Shown here piece after piece: positions 34,084 to 46,206 of a DNA stretch of 64,000 bases. Every line of letters begins with the position of its first letter. Positions within the stretch are counted from its first letter, which is position 1. The stretch covers positions 130,053,547 to 130,117,546 of the forward strand of contig CM054116.1 of the NCBI GenBank assembly GCA_028673005.1, read 5' to 3'. This DNA is from Tanypteryx hageni. Its lineage: Eukaryota > Arthropoda > Insecta > Odonata > Petaluridae. The notes beneath the pieces were generated by a model. It was not told where the DNA came from. It was given only the letters and a program-made list of their open reading frames with translations, and ran no database searches. The position numbers and the translations under genes are program-made.

Positions 34084-34690
34084 AACACTACTATTTATAT
34101 ATTTTTAATTCGTATGTATAGCTGAATGAAATAAAGTAGGATAGAAATAATTTTGTGAAAAAGTAAAAACAGAAAATATTTAACTTCGGAGTGAGGAAAA
34201 AAGAAAAACGCCGTACGCACTGTATCAAATTTAGAACGGAAGATTAGCCTCAATCTTCAATCGAAATAACACGTGGATCTCATCATGACCAGTCAGTCAA
34301 CTGGGGAAAATATAAATTATCTGAGTGAGAAGATTAAGACCTCAAAAATGGTGGCTCCATTTATTTATTTTTTTAAATGCTATCCAATTATTTATTTCGC
34401 GACGCACAGTCCACAGCGCACGATCCGTATCGGGCGCATTGCCGATTGCGTTAGAGAACGAGTATTTGGCGTAATAGCCGCAACTACGAAGGAGACTCCA
34501 TAAATAGGTGCGGAATCCGAACCCGCCATATCTCAATCTGAAGGAAGACGCCTCCAAATCGCTCGTTAACGATCCAGGTTATTCAAGGATAAATGAACGC
34601 GGAATATCTATATATAATTTGTCGAATATCCGTCTGAAGCAAGGTCATTTGAAGGGCATACAATTTGAATAGCAATTTGAATCAGCATAA
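34084..34690. other. Intergenic DNA with no recognised feature
   Basis: No supported coding sequence; the short frames on both strands at 34273-34557 overlap and show no domain. Confidence 0.4.
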
Positions 34691-34694
34691 ATGA

Positions 34695-34765
34695 GGAGTT
34701 CGGGTGGCATAGTGAGTAATGCGTCGGCTCGCGAATATGAAGTCCCGATCGGATCACTTTTTCGT
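34695..34765 (+). repeat. tRNA-derived SINE head (remnant)
   Basis: GGGTGGCATAGTGAGTAATG (about 34700-34719) is a good tRNA A-box region, followed by GTCGGCTCGCGAATATGA and TCCCGATCGGATCAC, a decayed B-box region, and then a T-rich tail. The order and spacing fit a tRNA-derived SINE. It lacks the pairing needed for a functional tRNA. Confidence 0.5.
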
Positions 34766-35394
34766 TTTTTTCAATTTTATATTTCATTTCCTTATTTAAT
34801 TTGATTTATGATTTTGATTTTAATGTGGCCATCGAGTCATCTTTTTTAAGTAAAATTTTAAATAAATTTAAATCCATACTTTTTCTGTGTATCCTAAAAT
34901 ATATGAATTATAAAAGCAAAGTAAACTTATTATTCTATTTTTTAAAGTTGCATAGCAACGGGCAAGCCACCATTTTTGTAAAAACACCTTGTAAACAAAA
35001 CACGGTTATCGGGAACGCAAAATGCGTCGAAACGGGATAGGTGGAGGAGCGACCGCAAAACGGGCGTTTTATTTTTGGTTTATCACTCGCCGATAGAATC
35101 AGAGAGGTCCGATATATCTCTTAGTTACCCTTCTGAGCCGGAAATCACGTTAGGTCGAATCGATCGCTCGATCAATTGGTCGGTGGGAGGAGGAAAGGGA
35201 TGGAGGGAGGGAGAGGGAGATTTAATATCGGTTCGTCAGTGAAACCGCAATAACTCACTTAAACAAGCGATGCCGAGAAAATGACCGGTAAAAGGATTAG
35301 AGCGAGCCTCCGTCGAAGGCTCGACGGCATCCATTGTCTTGAGTGGGGATCTGCAATACTTTTTCGTACGACCAGGGCATGAGTCATTATTTCG
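34766..35394. other. Intergenic DNA with no recognised gene
   Basis: AT-rich first, then more GC-rich with a G/A-rich patch at about 35185-35220. Nothing coding is supported. Confidence 0.4.
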
Positions 35395-35739
35395 CAGTTT
35401 TAACACTACGCCCAAACTTCGTAACTGGCGGGCCGCATCAGTGGTTGCGAATCCTTCGGCGGGCCGCATTGGAAGTTGCCAATTCTTCGGCGTGCCGGAT
35501 TAGAGATAAATTCGGAAGTTATCTACATGTTTTAAGGAACCATATAAGTGAAAATCAAGTCTAAATATGGTTTTTATGGTTAACATTACAATATTAAAAG
35601 TTTTATTACCAAAATTTTCATAAAAGATATGAATTTGTGTGTTAAAATTTTCGGATGTTTTTCTTCATACTCTCGCGGGCCGCACAAAAACCCTTCGCGT
35701 GCCGCATCCGGTCCGCGTGACGTACTTTGGGCAACACTG
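35395..35739. mobile_element. hAT-type MITE
   Basis: The right end read on the minus strand is CAGTGTTGCCCAAAGTACGT, a typical hAT MITE terminus, followed by GGATGCGGCACGCGAAGGG. The left end has CAGT (35395), a 9-bp spacer, then TACGCCCAAACTTCGTAACT and GGCGGGCCGC, an imperfect inverted match. The interior repeats GGCCGCAT and TTCGGCG/TTCGCG phrases. No clear 8-bp duplication was found. The element is non-coding. Confidence 0.6.
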
Positions 35740-38510
35740 CTCTATATTGTTGTCTCTTTGTTTGCTGTCGTGAAAACTTAGCTTTCCTCATTTTTGCAGC
35801 ACAAGCCGCGATTCCCAGAGTAGAGGACCCTCGATGGTTTTCTTTTCGTTACGTCTCAGTAGTGACGACAAAAATGGTCAGCGATAACAACATGTATGGC
35901 TCCCGAAAGAAATTCGATCACTTTCCGTTGATGCAACGATGAATGTCTCTCGCGTGGAGCATCCCGAGCGTTCACGTTGAATTTTTAGGTTAACCTTAAA
36001 TAATTAAATGGTGAATGACTATGTAATTATAATTCCTAATATTTCGTTTATCAAGATTATTTTCTTGGGATTTCGATTTGAATTAATGATTGAAGTTCCT
36101 CGCAGGTATAAACGAGATGGAAAACTTAACAATCTCGGGGAGAATCGGACATGATTTTTAGTCAAGTTGATTGATACGGGATTAGTGCAGAAAATCATCC
36201 AAGAAAGAAAAAATCACGCCAGTTTCGTTATTTAATGATGATGCGCTTTTAGCAAAATCGGTTGTGATAAATTAATTTTTGTGCAAGAGAGTATTGTTTT
36301 TCTCCATTTGGTGATGAAGAACAGTCATTTCCAAAACGTGGAGCTTGAGCTTATTGGAACTTCAAAGTTAATTATAAATCAATACAAGAACTTCTTGCGG
36401 ATATAATGAAATTAAAAATCATTCCGAAATAAAATTTAAATCAATGTCGAGTCCAAATAAATAGACAAATCTTCAGTCCTTATTTAACGATAAAAAATAA
36501 ATTAACCAGATCACTTTCCATATTGACCCTTCATGGATCGGGCTGGTTTAAATCAGAGCGATACCGCATACGGCTCGCGAAAGCATTATATGCGGCCCTC
36601 GAAGCTTTGATGACCAATGACATTTAATACATTTTTTACATTTCAATTGAAACTTTTGCCATAAAACCTTGCTTGGTGAAGTTATAATGCTAAACATTGC
36701 TTACTCGTGCATAGTTATAATATTTGAAATCGCAGAGCCTTTTGAGTCCCAATGTAAACTCTCACCCGGCACGCCAAGGCACTTGCGACTTATAATACAT
36801 CTGAACATCGACGAATGCGGGCCGCCATCTAAAGCGTTTGCACAGTCCTTGTTTAAATATTCTATATTTTCACAGATGTTAGAAATAGTCATAACCTCTT
36901 CGTTCTTCAGCTCTCTGGTGTAGATCTAGGACACTGTCAGAATGAAGAGCAAATTTAATATTGGGCTCAGGACTTAGAAATCAAAATTTTGTTTATATGT
37001 TTCAAAATTCATAAATACCAGCAAAACAGGAATCACTCTGAGAAAATTATTTTAATGAATATTTTTATCTTATCACACCTAATATATTTTGTTATTTATG
37101 AGAAGAACAGATCTGAATGAAATAAAAACCTCATTGAAACATATATATTGTCCTAAATGTGAATGGTATATATATGATTGTTCCATGGAAGTTGATTCTC
37201 ATATATAAAATTTTTTTGATGGATTAAGACTTTAATAAATATTAAACCCACAATCTATCGACGGCTTAGTAGCTAATTAGTCAGTAATTTGAAGCCATGA
37301 AATTCCGTAAATAACATTATATTGGTCTATTTGTCAAATTAGAATTTTTGAAGGATACAGACATCGACACTCTTCTTCTTTGAAGATACTATAGAATGTT
37401 ATGACAACTTTCTACATCAAACAAACATTTTAAATGGAAGCAAGGAAGTGGTTGCAACAATATTGAAGCATTGTAGTGGAATTTTATAAAATAATTTTCT
37501 TGTAGCTACATTCTGAAGCTAGTCAATAATTACTCTAAGAATAATATTAAGTACAACTGAAATCGTTGGACTTTGATTGTCCCATCACTTCAGCTCAAAG
37601 TTTGTGATGTGCGCTCCCTTCTTCAAAATAGCTTAATAACTGTAAAGGTATCTTGCGCACAACGCTCTGGTAACGAGAACAAATTTTCTAAAAACCCTGG
37701 TTCTCTCGTGTAATTAGCTAGATCTTTTTATTTTTCCTTTCAACTATAGAGAGCATATACTTGCTTCAAACTCCATCTCACAGATACCGTTGCCCTTATT
37801 TCACGATTCCACCACAACTGAACTTAAGCGGAGCAATTGCGAGGCAACTGGAGAGCGGATCATTTCGCACCTTTTGAAGGAGCCTGGCATCAATCCGCTC
37901 CTTTGAACCTTCGCTCGCACACTCGAAAGCGTGAGCCTATGACGCCATTCACGGCGTTGCTACGGCCAATTAAAGGTTTTTTTTTCTGAATAGGTCCGAT
38001 TTCACGAGTATGTTGACTATATTACTTCACTACTATAAAGTTGGAATAATATTCTACATAATTTGTAATGCGTATCTATGTCGCCTCTGTGCGTCTTAAT
38101 TTCATTTTATTTGCGTGGGTATATCACAGGAGACGTCTTACGATTGCCGTAATGCACACATTTTAATGCAAAAAAAATGTTTATGATAAGGAGATTTTAG
38201 AATCAACATATTAACATTAACTACAAATTCATTTTCAACCTTCGCATATCATAATACGTTGGCCGCCGATTAAGGAGATTTCCGTATTTTGAATACCTTC
38301 TTTATCACCATTTACTTAATCTGTTTTACTATTGACGATTTGTATTTATGTTTGCGTAAATTTTAATGAACTAGCTTTGATATTCTTTAAAAATTGTATA
38401 ATGTGTTATTCATATTATAAGTATAATATATCACATCCCCGTTCCCGAAATATATCGTTTATATTTTATAAATGATGTCTAATAAAATCTCTTGCTGGAA
38501 AATATAAGAA
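35740..38510. other. AT-rich DNA with a possible eroded MITE
   Basis: At about 36560-36840, GCGATACCGCATACGGCTCGCGA, TATGCGGCCCTCGAAGC and GCGGGCCGCCATCTAAAGC resemble the GGCCGCA-type hAT MITE interior seen at 35395-35739, but clear ends are missing. The rest holds no supported feature. Confidence 0.35.
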
Positions 38511-38612
38511 TATGAATTTTTTTGAGAAATTGATCGGGTAAGGTTTGGCCGAACACTGCGTGGGTCAGATATGACTTGGTGGTCGTACTCTGGGAACCAC
38601 CGCTTTAAGGGA
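38511..38612. repeat. Isolated hAT-like MITE end
   Basis: Read on the minus strand the right side gives AAAGCGGTGGTTCCCAGAGT, close to the very common hAT terminus CAGTGGTTCYCAAAC. No partner end was found upstream, so this is a remnant or a chance match. Confidence 0.35.
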
Positions 38613-39539
38613 TCGGGTTTTCAGAGGATTAAACAGAAAATAATAAAAATACAAAATTGATGAAGTTTTTATAAAAATACTTAGAATGGTATAAAAATCT
38701 GAGGTGAACGGAATTAGATGCTGAGTATTTGTGATTAGTTAGACAAATATGATAGGAATTTTTTCCTATTGCATTTTCGGGGCTCACGGATCCAATTTTA
38801 TTTGTGGGTCCATTATGATGAATGCAAAGTTTTTTAAAGAACGAGTCAAACGATTATGGCTGCAACGTGAACCATATTTGAAAATAGACCTTAAAATAAC
38901 ATAACATGTGGGGAACTAACTACATATATGAGATAAACGGTTTATTCTATAATAGTATTGGAAGTTTATGAAACGTGTAATTTATCGATTATTTTGTTAT
39001 TTTTGGAGAATTAAAGAGTTCGTAGAGGTTAGCAATTATCCTTCTCTAGATATTGGAACACGCTTGAAGCTCATTGTCGACGCTTCATATCCTTAATCAA
39101 TGGTGTGCCAAGTTCTGGGCGCGGCGGGTGGCATTCTTAAAGGAGTGTGCTTCGGCGGCGGTCTTTCGACCATTAGTCACTAAAAATATCGCGTGGTATC
39201 CTTTTTAATCAAAATATATTAAAAATAGCCACGTTAGAAAATATATTTTAGAATTCATGCATATCCTGATTTTTCAATATTTTAAAATTAAACTCAGGAG
39301 TTATGCAGTTTATCCTAACCATTACTCATTTTATTGTCACCATAGGATTTACTAACTATTAGACATTTATTAGAAAAATGTTCCAAAAAGTCTGAATATC
39401 GCAGAAACAAATTTCCATTAAAAAAGAAAGTTACAAAATGGTTATCTATGCCTTAATTTCGAAAAAAAAACTTTTATGTTCGGCAGCAAGTACGCGAAAC
39501 AGAGGCAGATATTTTGCCAAACGACCTTGGCCCTTTAGA
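38613..39539. other. AT-rich DNA with no recognised feature
   Basis: No coding sequence or repeat boundary was supported. Confidence 0.45.
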
Positions 39540-39744
39540 GGTCTCACACAAGAGATTTAGTATCTAATTAGTGGCAGACCTCAGAAGCCAGTCCACTATA
39601 TTTTAAATGTATGCGCAAATATGTTATTAAAAATTTTATAGGCTATTTTCCTTTACATGTTTTCAGAAATTGCGAGTTGTGGGCCTCACAAGCCACCATC
39701 GCTTAGGGCCTCGCACTCCCTAAATCCGAGCCTTGTGCGAGACC
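39540..39744. mobile_element. Short inverted-repeat element (MITE), 205 bp
   Basis: GGTCTCACACAAG on the left (39540-39552) is inverted on the right as GGTCTCGCACAAG (minus strand from 39744), 12 of 13 identical, and both continue to GATTTAG after a short variable spacer. The right end continues GGCTCGGATTTAGGGAG, reminiscent of widespread GGGCGGATTTAGGG-type MITE ends. No duplication was confirmed. Confidence 0.6.
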
Positions 39745-40020
39745 CTATAATTACTTCCGCTATTAAACTTAGAAGAAGGACACACCGTAAGTTTCAAATA
39801 TCCCGAATTATATCGGGACCTACTTTAATTCGAAAATAAAAATGTGTCATCTTTTTCGTAAAATGAACCGAGAAAATAATGGAGTTTAACTAATAAAGCA
39901 CCAAAGGTGGATAGTAACTTTTTGTTCAAAAATTGGAATCTGGATATCTTTCCTCAAGAAATGGCGAAAAAATTCTTACGATTCCGAAGTTTTGGGAGTC
40001 AAGCAAGTCTTTAAGATTGT
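39745..40020. other. Short AT-rich spacer
   Basis: Nothing recognised. Confidence 0.4.
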
Positions 40021-40785
40021 CGAATTAGATTAAGGCGAAGAAAAGTGTCGGACGTCTTTGTGCCTATTTCGAACACGGATATTCCGCAACCGATGAGATT
40101 TCCGCCTCTGGGGCAAAGGACTTCCCTCGGCCTCTCACTGGGAAGATATCGCCCTAATAGAGATTCTCCCTTGGAGAGGAGGACGGCACGAGTCGCCCTG
40201 GAAACGGACAATGGAACGAGGGAGGGAGGGGAAGGGAGAGGCGCTGGAGGAAGAGAGAGAGGGAGCGCAAATTGGTCGTCAAAAGTAGCGATTAAGGTGG
40301 TGAGGTCAGGCGAGGATATTAGACGAGGGAGGGGAAAATGGGCGACAGTTAAAGAAAAAAAGAAAGGGAAACATAAAATTGAGGGATGAGCGGTAGAAGC
40401 CATCGGCCGAGACGTGCCATAATTAGCGAGTCGCCGAAAAAGCATTTGGGCCGCAATTCACGACGAGCCGATCAACTTGAGAATTCGATGTAAGCGTTAA
40501 TTAACACGGCGGAAAACACCCCCGCCCCTCTCACGGGATGGCAATTAAATCGATGTCATCGCGGTGTTCAGGAATCCTTCGCTCCCTTCCCTTTCTCCTC
40601 CGAGGGGCCGAAGGGGCGAAAGGGGGCAGGAGGGGCGGTCCAGAGAGGGAGGGAGACATCGATCCACCCCCAAGGTAGTGGAAGGACCTCGTGAGCCGCA
40701 GCCGCCGCCGACGCCGCTGCCTCCGGAGGCGACGGAATCAATTCCAATCAGCTCCTCCTTCATCGGGTGAGGAAGGCGAGCGAAG
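40021..40785. other. GC-rich island
   Basis: CpG-rich with purine-rich runs. A frame at 40045-40389 (plus) is open but overlaps an open frame on the minus strand, and no domain is recognised. Possible host regulatory DNA. Confidence 0.3.
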
Positions 40786-41035
40786 AGACAGAGAGACGGA
40801 AGAGCGAGAGACGGAAGAGAGAGAGAGACGGAAGAGCGAGAGACGGAAGAGAGAAAGACAGAAGAGAGAGAGAGACGGAAGAGAGAGAGAGACGGAAGAG
40901 TGAGAGACGTAAGAGAGAAAGACGGAAGAGAGAGAGAGAGAGGCGGAAGAGAGAGAGACGGAAGAGAGACAGACGGAAGAGAGAGAGACGGAAGAGAGAG
41001 AGGCGGAAGAGTGAGAGACGGAAGAGGGAGAGATG
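40786..41035. repeat. GACGGAAGAGAGAGA purine minisatellite
   Basis: About 250 bp of tandem units built from GACGGAAG plus a variable (AG)n spacer, nearly pure purine on the plus strand (C of GACGG excepted). Because the unit lacks stop codons, frames on both strands stay open and predict artefactual (RLSLF)n or (RRKRE)n proteins. Confidence 0.93.
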
Positions 41036-41560
41036 CTGACCCCTCCGATTTCCTTCGCTTCTATTCTCCGCCAGCATACTCTTCGCTTAAACAAACGCAC
41101 GCGCGCGCACACACACACCTTTCTCTCAGACCGCCTCGCCATCGCCACGATTTCCCCTCCGCTCTCACTCCATGGCGAGGAAGGCTCCCCTCCACGCCGC
41201 ACAAAAAAAGTATAAGTTACGCGATTCATCTTCAGGGAATGTGGGAATAATGGAACCGCTTGATCCGATAAATTGACCGAAATGAACGAGGCGGCCTCTC
41301 ATGCGGAGAGGATGGGAGAAAGAGAGAGGGAAAGAGGGTGGAGGAAAGAAGGGAGAGGCGGAAGAGACAGAGGGAGGGAGATAGTGAGGGAAAGGAAGTG
41401 GAGGAGGGGTGAGGCAGTTGGAGAGAGGGAAGAAGGGAGGGGCGGGTGAGAGAGAGATGGAAGGAGGGATAGGGGAATGAGAGGGGTGGGAGGGGAGTGA
41501 ACAGAGAAGGGAAGGGGCGGGAGAGAGGGTTTCCCGTTGCATAACTTCTCTAATAAGGCT
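41036..41560. repeat. CA microsatellite and polypurine block
   Basis: GCGCGCACACACACAC at about 41100-41117, then a GA-rich stretch at about 41295-41530. Open frames on the minus strand are Ser/Pro-rich shadows. Confidence 0.8.
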
Positions 41561-42479
41561 TTTCGAACTCAATGACTTTGAATTGGTTTCTTTTTCGCCC
41601 TTCTGCTGCTCGATGTGATTTCCAATCGCCTGAGATATCTTCCGTGGAGATGCTGAGCTCTAATGCCGGCGGGAGGAGGTGGGTGAAGGGGGAGGGAAAG
41701 AAACCCGTTCCTCTCCCTTCGTCTCCCCTCGACTCTTTTCAAGGCGCCTTCGATTAGCTCGAAAAAATCATCACGTAAGAGACGATCCTCGACGGATGGA
41801 TTAAAAAACTGATTCCGAGTGAGAGAGGGTGAAACATCGACCGTTAAATTCTCTGAGTGAATGTACACAGATGTCTTCTTGCGACCGAACAAGATGTCGT
41901 ATAGACCGTTACTTTTTCAATCATTCCAAGTATTTGTAAATATTATTTCGCATCTTATTATGAGTGGCTAAGAGATCATGATGGGTTTCTTCAATGAATG
42001 CAACATTTGATATTAACCTTTCTGCAATAAAATAAATGACATTGCATTTTTGCCAAGCATCTAAGGTAAATGAATATTGCGAATGTTTTTATTTAGTTTT
42101 AGGTCCTAAATCTAAATATTAGAATTGATTAAACGGCGAATCCTTAGTAAAATTTTTGACCAAGCATTTATTTTCGGAGAAATCGGAATACCTTGTATTA
42201 ATGAACGATTAAATTAAGATATCCTATTCATTCTTTTGATAAAATAATATCTGCTGTCCACAGAGTTTTAATTGTCATTCAAAACTACAAGTTTGAGCGG
42301 ATTAAATTTAACGCTCGTGTATTTTTTGCTAAATAACGGAGGAATGCAGTAATTTACAGAATGCTATCGTCTTTAATATTTGTCGATAGTGAATTTATGA
42401 TTCTTTTAGGTATACCAATTTAATTTCTACTGCGATAAATTAAGCATTAAGGTTTTTTTAATTTACGGCATATATATAA
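41561..42479. other. Intergenic DNA with no recognised gene
   Basis: Moderate GC to about 41900, then AT-rich. No supported coding sequence. Confidence 0.4.
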
Positions 42480-42735
42480 CCAATATATAACCTATATGGC
42501 GGACACTGTGCGGATGCATGTATTTGGTGCTCTTAATATTTTCTTTTTTCTCGCTATCCATTTGTTTTATTCAGCTCAATTTTCGGTTTATAATACAGCT
42601 GAAAGTGATAAACATATTGTTTCACTCAGTAATTGTGATATTACACTGAGCTTCTTTAGTAGTAGTAGTTTTGTTATCCCCTGCTATTCTGCTTGTGGCT
42701 AATCTCCTGCTCTCCACCTCAACCGGCGATCTCGA

Positions 42736-43476
42736 GTGCCTTCTCCCGGTCGTGAAAGTGCCTATCCTTCCGTCGGAATAGTGTTCTTTTTGTTGATTCT
42801 ACTTTCTGGTGATGTTTGTGTTAATTCGTGTCCAAATGTTGATACCATTTTTAATGCATATTTTCAGGATGTTAGAAACATTAAAAATAAGTTGTCTATT
42901 TGTGACTCACATTTGTATGAATTATCGCAATTTGGTATAATTGTTTTTACGGAAACATGGCTATATCCCAGTGTTGCTGACAGTGAATTATCATTTTCTT
43001 CCAATCACCAAATTTTCCGGAAGGATCGTATTTCTAGAGGTGGCGGAGTGCTTCTCGCGATTAAGTCTCACCTTCCCGCTAAACGCCGGATGGATTTGGA
43101 AACAATGTGTGAACTTGTATGGTGTGAAGTTACTTTTGGTCCCAATAATCCTTTTGGTAAAAATAAATTTTTTATTGAGTGCTTTTATCGTCCACCATCT
43201 ATATCCGTTTTAGATAACTGTGTTTTGTCTGTTTTACGTGTTCTGCCTCTTGGTCCAGTAGTGCTTTTTGGTGACTTTAATTTGTCAATTAATTGGGATA
43301 CGCCTACAGGTGACATACCTAAACATGTGCATGATCAGTATTTTATTGAAAATGTTATAACCGCACTACGTCTCTCTCAGTACAATCTCCACCCTATCCG
43401 AGATATGGCAACCTTGGACTATGTACTTTCTACTATTTCTCCGAACTTCGTCCGTCCCGGTCGGAATATTTTCGAC
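42736..43476 (+). pseudogene. LINE-A endonuclease domain
   Basis: The frame contains VRNIKNKLSICDSHLYEL (start of the EEP nuclease fold), the catalytic-region FTETWL (about 42940-42960), SRGGGVLLAIKSHL (about 43045-43085), YRPPS (about 43185-43200), GDFNLSINW (about 43268-43295) and MATLDYVLST (about 43405-43435). The enzyme nicks target DNA to prime reverse transcription. The active-site blocks I can see are intact and the frame is open for about 245 codons, so this is one of the better preserved relics. It is cut off by the inserted LINE-B before the SDH motif that normally ends the domain. Confidence 0.85.
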
Positions 43477-43905
43477 ACATAATTCAACTAGAAAGCGTAC
43501 AGCGCAGAGCAGCCAGATTTGTAAAACAAAAGTACGAACATAAGGAAAGCGTCACCTCTTTATTGAGCGATTTGAACTGGGTATCACTGGAGGACCGTAG
43601 ATTGGACTCAAGGTTGAAACTTCTGGAGAAATATAGGTCGGAATGTCTAAAAGAGGAGGTAGTGGGAATAATTGTGGCACCAACGTATATAGGTAGAAAT
43701 GATCGAGACGATAAAATACGTGAGATCGATTGTAGGAAGGAGCGTTATCTAGGCTCGTTCTTTCCGAGGACAATACGAGATCACAATAGGAAATTTCGAA
43801 TTGCGTTAGACAATCTTTAGGTAGGATTTGGTGCATTGCACCCCCTGCCACCCACCAACTTGGTGAATTGCAGGGTAACTTGTAGATGCAGATGTAGACA
43901 GTGAC
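43477..43905 (+). mobile_element. Nested, 5'-truncated non-LTR retrotransposon (LINE-B)
   Basis: An open frame from about 43477 to the stop at 43818-43820 reads QLESVQRRAARFVKQKYEHK, SVTSLLSDLNWVSLEDRRLD, then RNDRDDKIREID, FFPRTIRDHNRKF and RIALDNL. This is the C-terminal end of a CR1-type reverse transcriptase protein. An 85-bp 3' untranslated tail follows, with GGTGCATTGCACCCCCTGCC and ending TTGTAGATGCAGATGTAGAC, a short tandem tail familiar from insect LINEs. The copy interrupts LINE-A: the endonuclease ends just before it and the SDH motif resumes at about 43905. LINE-B is therefore younger than LINE-A. Confidence 0.85.
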
Positions 43906-46053
43906 CACGCTTCCATGGATGTCATTTTCAAGCTTCCCACGAGGAAGAAACCCCGCAGTGTACCTTCCCCCCTCCTAGACCTTTTTACGCATGGGCTAAA
44001 GTTCGCTGGGATGACGTTAACCGCTGCCTTAACCTCCTTTCCTGGAATTTGCTGAATTCCCTCCCTCTTGACGAAGCAGTCTCTTTCTTTTATGACTTGC
44101 TCAATGCTGTGCTGTTTGACTTTGTTCAACTGGTGAAGCCTAAATCTAAAAAGTTTCCTCCCTGGTTTAATATCGATGCAATCCATTACTTAAACAATAA
44201 AAAATCGTGCTTGGTATTTGTGGAAAACACATCCTAGTGATGAATCACATCAAGTTTTACTGATTTGCGCCGTTATTTCAAATCTTTAATCCGGCGTGAT
44301 TATTCAGATTTTGCTTAAAATATTTCTGATTCTATTCCTGTCAACCTTAATAAATTTTGATGTTTTGTTAATGGGCGTAGAAACCGTTCTAGAATTCCTA
44401 ATGAAGTTCACCGATCACTTATATCTGGCATTTTTCTTAAATAGTTTTCGGATTGTTTATCCACTTCTGATAATTCTGTTCCTAATTTTAATACAGATAA
44501 TTCCAATTCTCCTGTATGCAATTATTTATTACCTCAACTCCAAACCACCCCTGTAGAAGTTTCTGAATTTATTTGTAAAATCTCTCCCCATCGTACTCCT
44601 GGATCTGATGGACTTAGTGTATTTATTCGTAACTGCGCCTTCTCTCTTTCTATTCCATTATGTCTTATTTTTAATCGCTGTTTTTCGTTAGGTATTTTCG
44701 CTTCTCAGCGGAAATCTGCCAATATAGCTCCTGTCCATAAGTCTGGCTCAAAATCTGATGTTGCTAATTACCGCCCTATATCTATCCTGCCTATTTTTCT
44801 AGTATTTGTGAAAGAATCATCCTTTACCGACTTTACTATTTTACATCCCCTCACCTATCAACCAGGTGACATGGTTTTCTTCCAGACCGCTCTTGCCTAA
44901 CTAATTTAGCAGTTTATCAACACCATGCTGTTGATGCCATAATAAATAAGGCTCAGTTAGATGCTGCCTACTTGGACTTTTCAAAAACTTTTGATTCTCT
45001 AGATTTATAAACTTAGTCAACGGTACAATATCCATTGTAATTTTCTTAATTTGTTAAAAAGTTTTTTAAATAATCGCGTACAACATGTAGTAATAGCTGG
45101 AATTGCTTCAGACTGGTCGACTGTCACGTCAGGAGTCCCACAAGGGAATGTCTTAGGACCTTATTTATTTAACTTATATGTCGACGATCTGGCTACCCTT
45201 ATCCCTTCTTCCACAGTTGAAATATTGTTTTATTCCGTTGATTGTAATTTTAAAAAAGTGATTTCTAGTATGGCTGATTGTGTGTTTTTCCAATCGGCAA
45301 TTAATCTGGTTGTTAATTGGTGTGATCTCTGGAAACTTAAATTAAATTTAAAGAAATGTAATGTAATGTCCATCTTCCTTCTTAAAAAGGTTCTAAATTT
45401 TAATTATATACTAAATGTATTTCCATTAGCTAGAGTGTCCAAACAGAAAGACCTTGGTGCAGTCTTTGATACTAAACTTGGCTTCTCTGATCATATTTTG
45501 GAAATAAAAAATAAAGCAATGTCTCTCTTGGGAATTTTATATCGTTTCACGGACATTACTGATCCACTGGCTCTTAGAATGTATTTTTCTTCTTTCATTT
45601 TACCTATAGTTAACTACTGTTCACCTATTTGTACAATGTCTTCTGTTTCCAACCTTGCCTCTTTGGAATGTGTTACCAATTTTTTCCTGAGAATTGTTAA
45701 ATCCCGTGTGGCCTCTTTTCGTCAACTCTCTAATAGTAATATCTTATCTTCCCTTTCTTTGGATTATCTCTCTGTTTATTGAACTAAGTCTGATCTTTCA
45801 TTTATATACAATATACTAAATTCTATTACTGACTGCCCTGAGTTATTTGCTCAATTTAATTTCCGTGTTCCTAATAGATCTACTCGTTCTTCTTTTTTAT
45901 TTCACTTCCCAACCCCCAGAATTTTGCTTGCTAAACGTTCTCTTTTCTATCGTCTTCCCTCTTTTAAATTCACTTTCCCCTAATTTAGATCCTTTCTCAA
46001 TGTCCAAAGAGTCTTTTATTAAAAATGGAATGACATGTTGTCGCACTACTTAA
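43906..46053 (+). pseudogene. LINE-A reverse transcriptase, frameshifted
   Basis: It resumes with SDHASMDVIFKLP, then KKFPPWFNIDAIHYLNNKKS (about 44150-44210). Reverse transcriptase motifs follow: VSEFICKISPHRTPGSDGLS (about 44555-44620), NIAPVHKSGSKSDVANYRPI (about 44720-44785), the TSGVPQGNVLGPYLFNLYVD block (about 45125-45185) and the catalytic region ILFYSVDCNFKKV (about 45222-45260). There the usual F(Y)ADD is replaced by SVD, so the first catalytic Asp of the pair is lost. The thumb and C-terminal part run to about 45780 and decay after that. Several frame breaks occur between 44220 and 45050. Confidence 0.85.
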
Positions 46054-46206
46054 TTTTATTGATTGCTTTTTGCTTATGCTTAAACTGCATTGAATTTCAT
46101 CATATATTGTTTTGGACATTATTTTGTTATTTTCTTAATCTTTGAGTGTTTAATTTTTCACTTTAAATTGGCGCTTTCGCTGTATGTGAAAAAATGAATA
46201 AATAAA

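Larger units (their letters stand above)
42480..46206 (+). mobile_element. Jockey/CR1-like non-LTR retrotransposon (LINE-A), interrupted
   Basis: A nearly full-length LINE carrying an apurinic-type endonuclease and a reverse transcriptase. Its 3' end is marked by GAATAAATAAATA at about 46194-46206. The 5' limit is uncertain, and ORF1 was not recognised. A second retrotransposon (43477-43905) is inserted between the endonuclease and reverse transcriptase parts. Exact clade is uncertain. Confidence 0.8.

Noticed and set aside
40045..40389. 114-codon frame with some ordinary-looking composition
   Set aside because: The minus strand is open over the same region and no family, splice site or start context supports it.
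40786..41035. Regular repeat that could suggest a CRISPR array
   Set aside because: Units are short, variable and purine-only with no unique spacers; this is a minisatellite in a eukaryotic genome.
43552..44186. Minus-strand frames of 118 and 126 codons
   Set aside because: They are antisense to the LINE-B C-terminus and the resumed LINE-A coding region.
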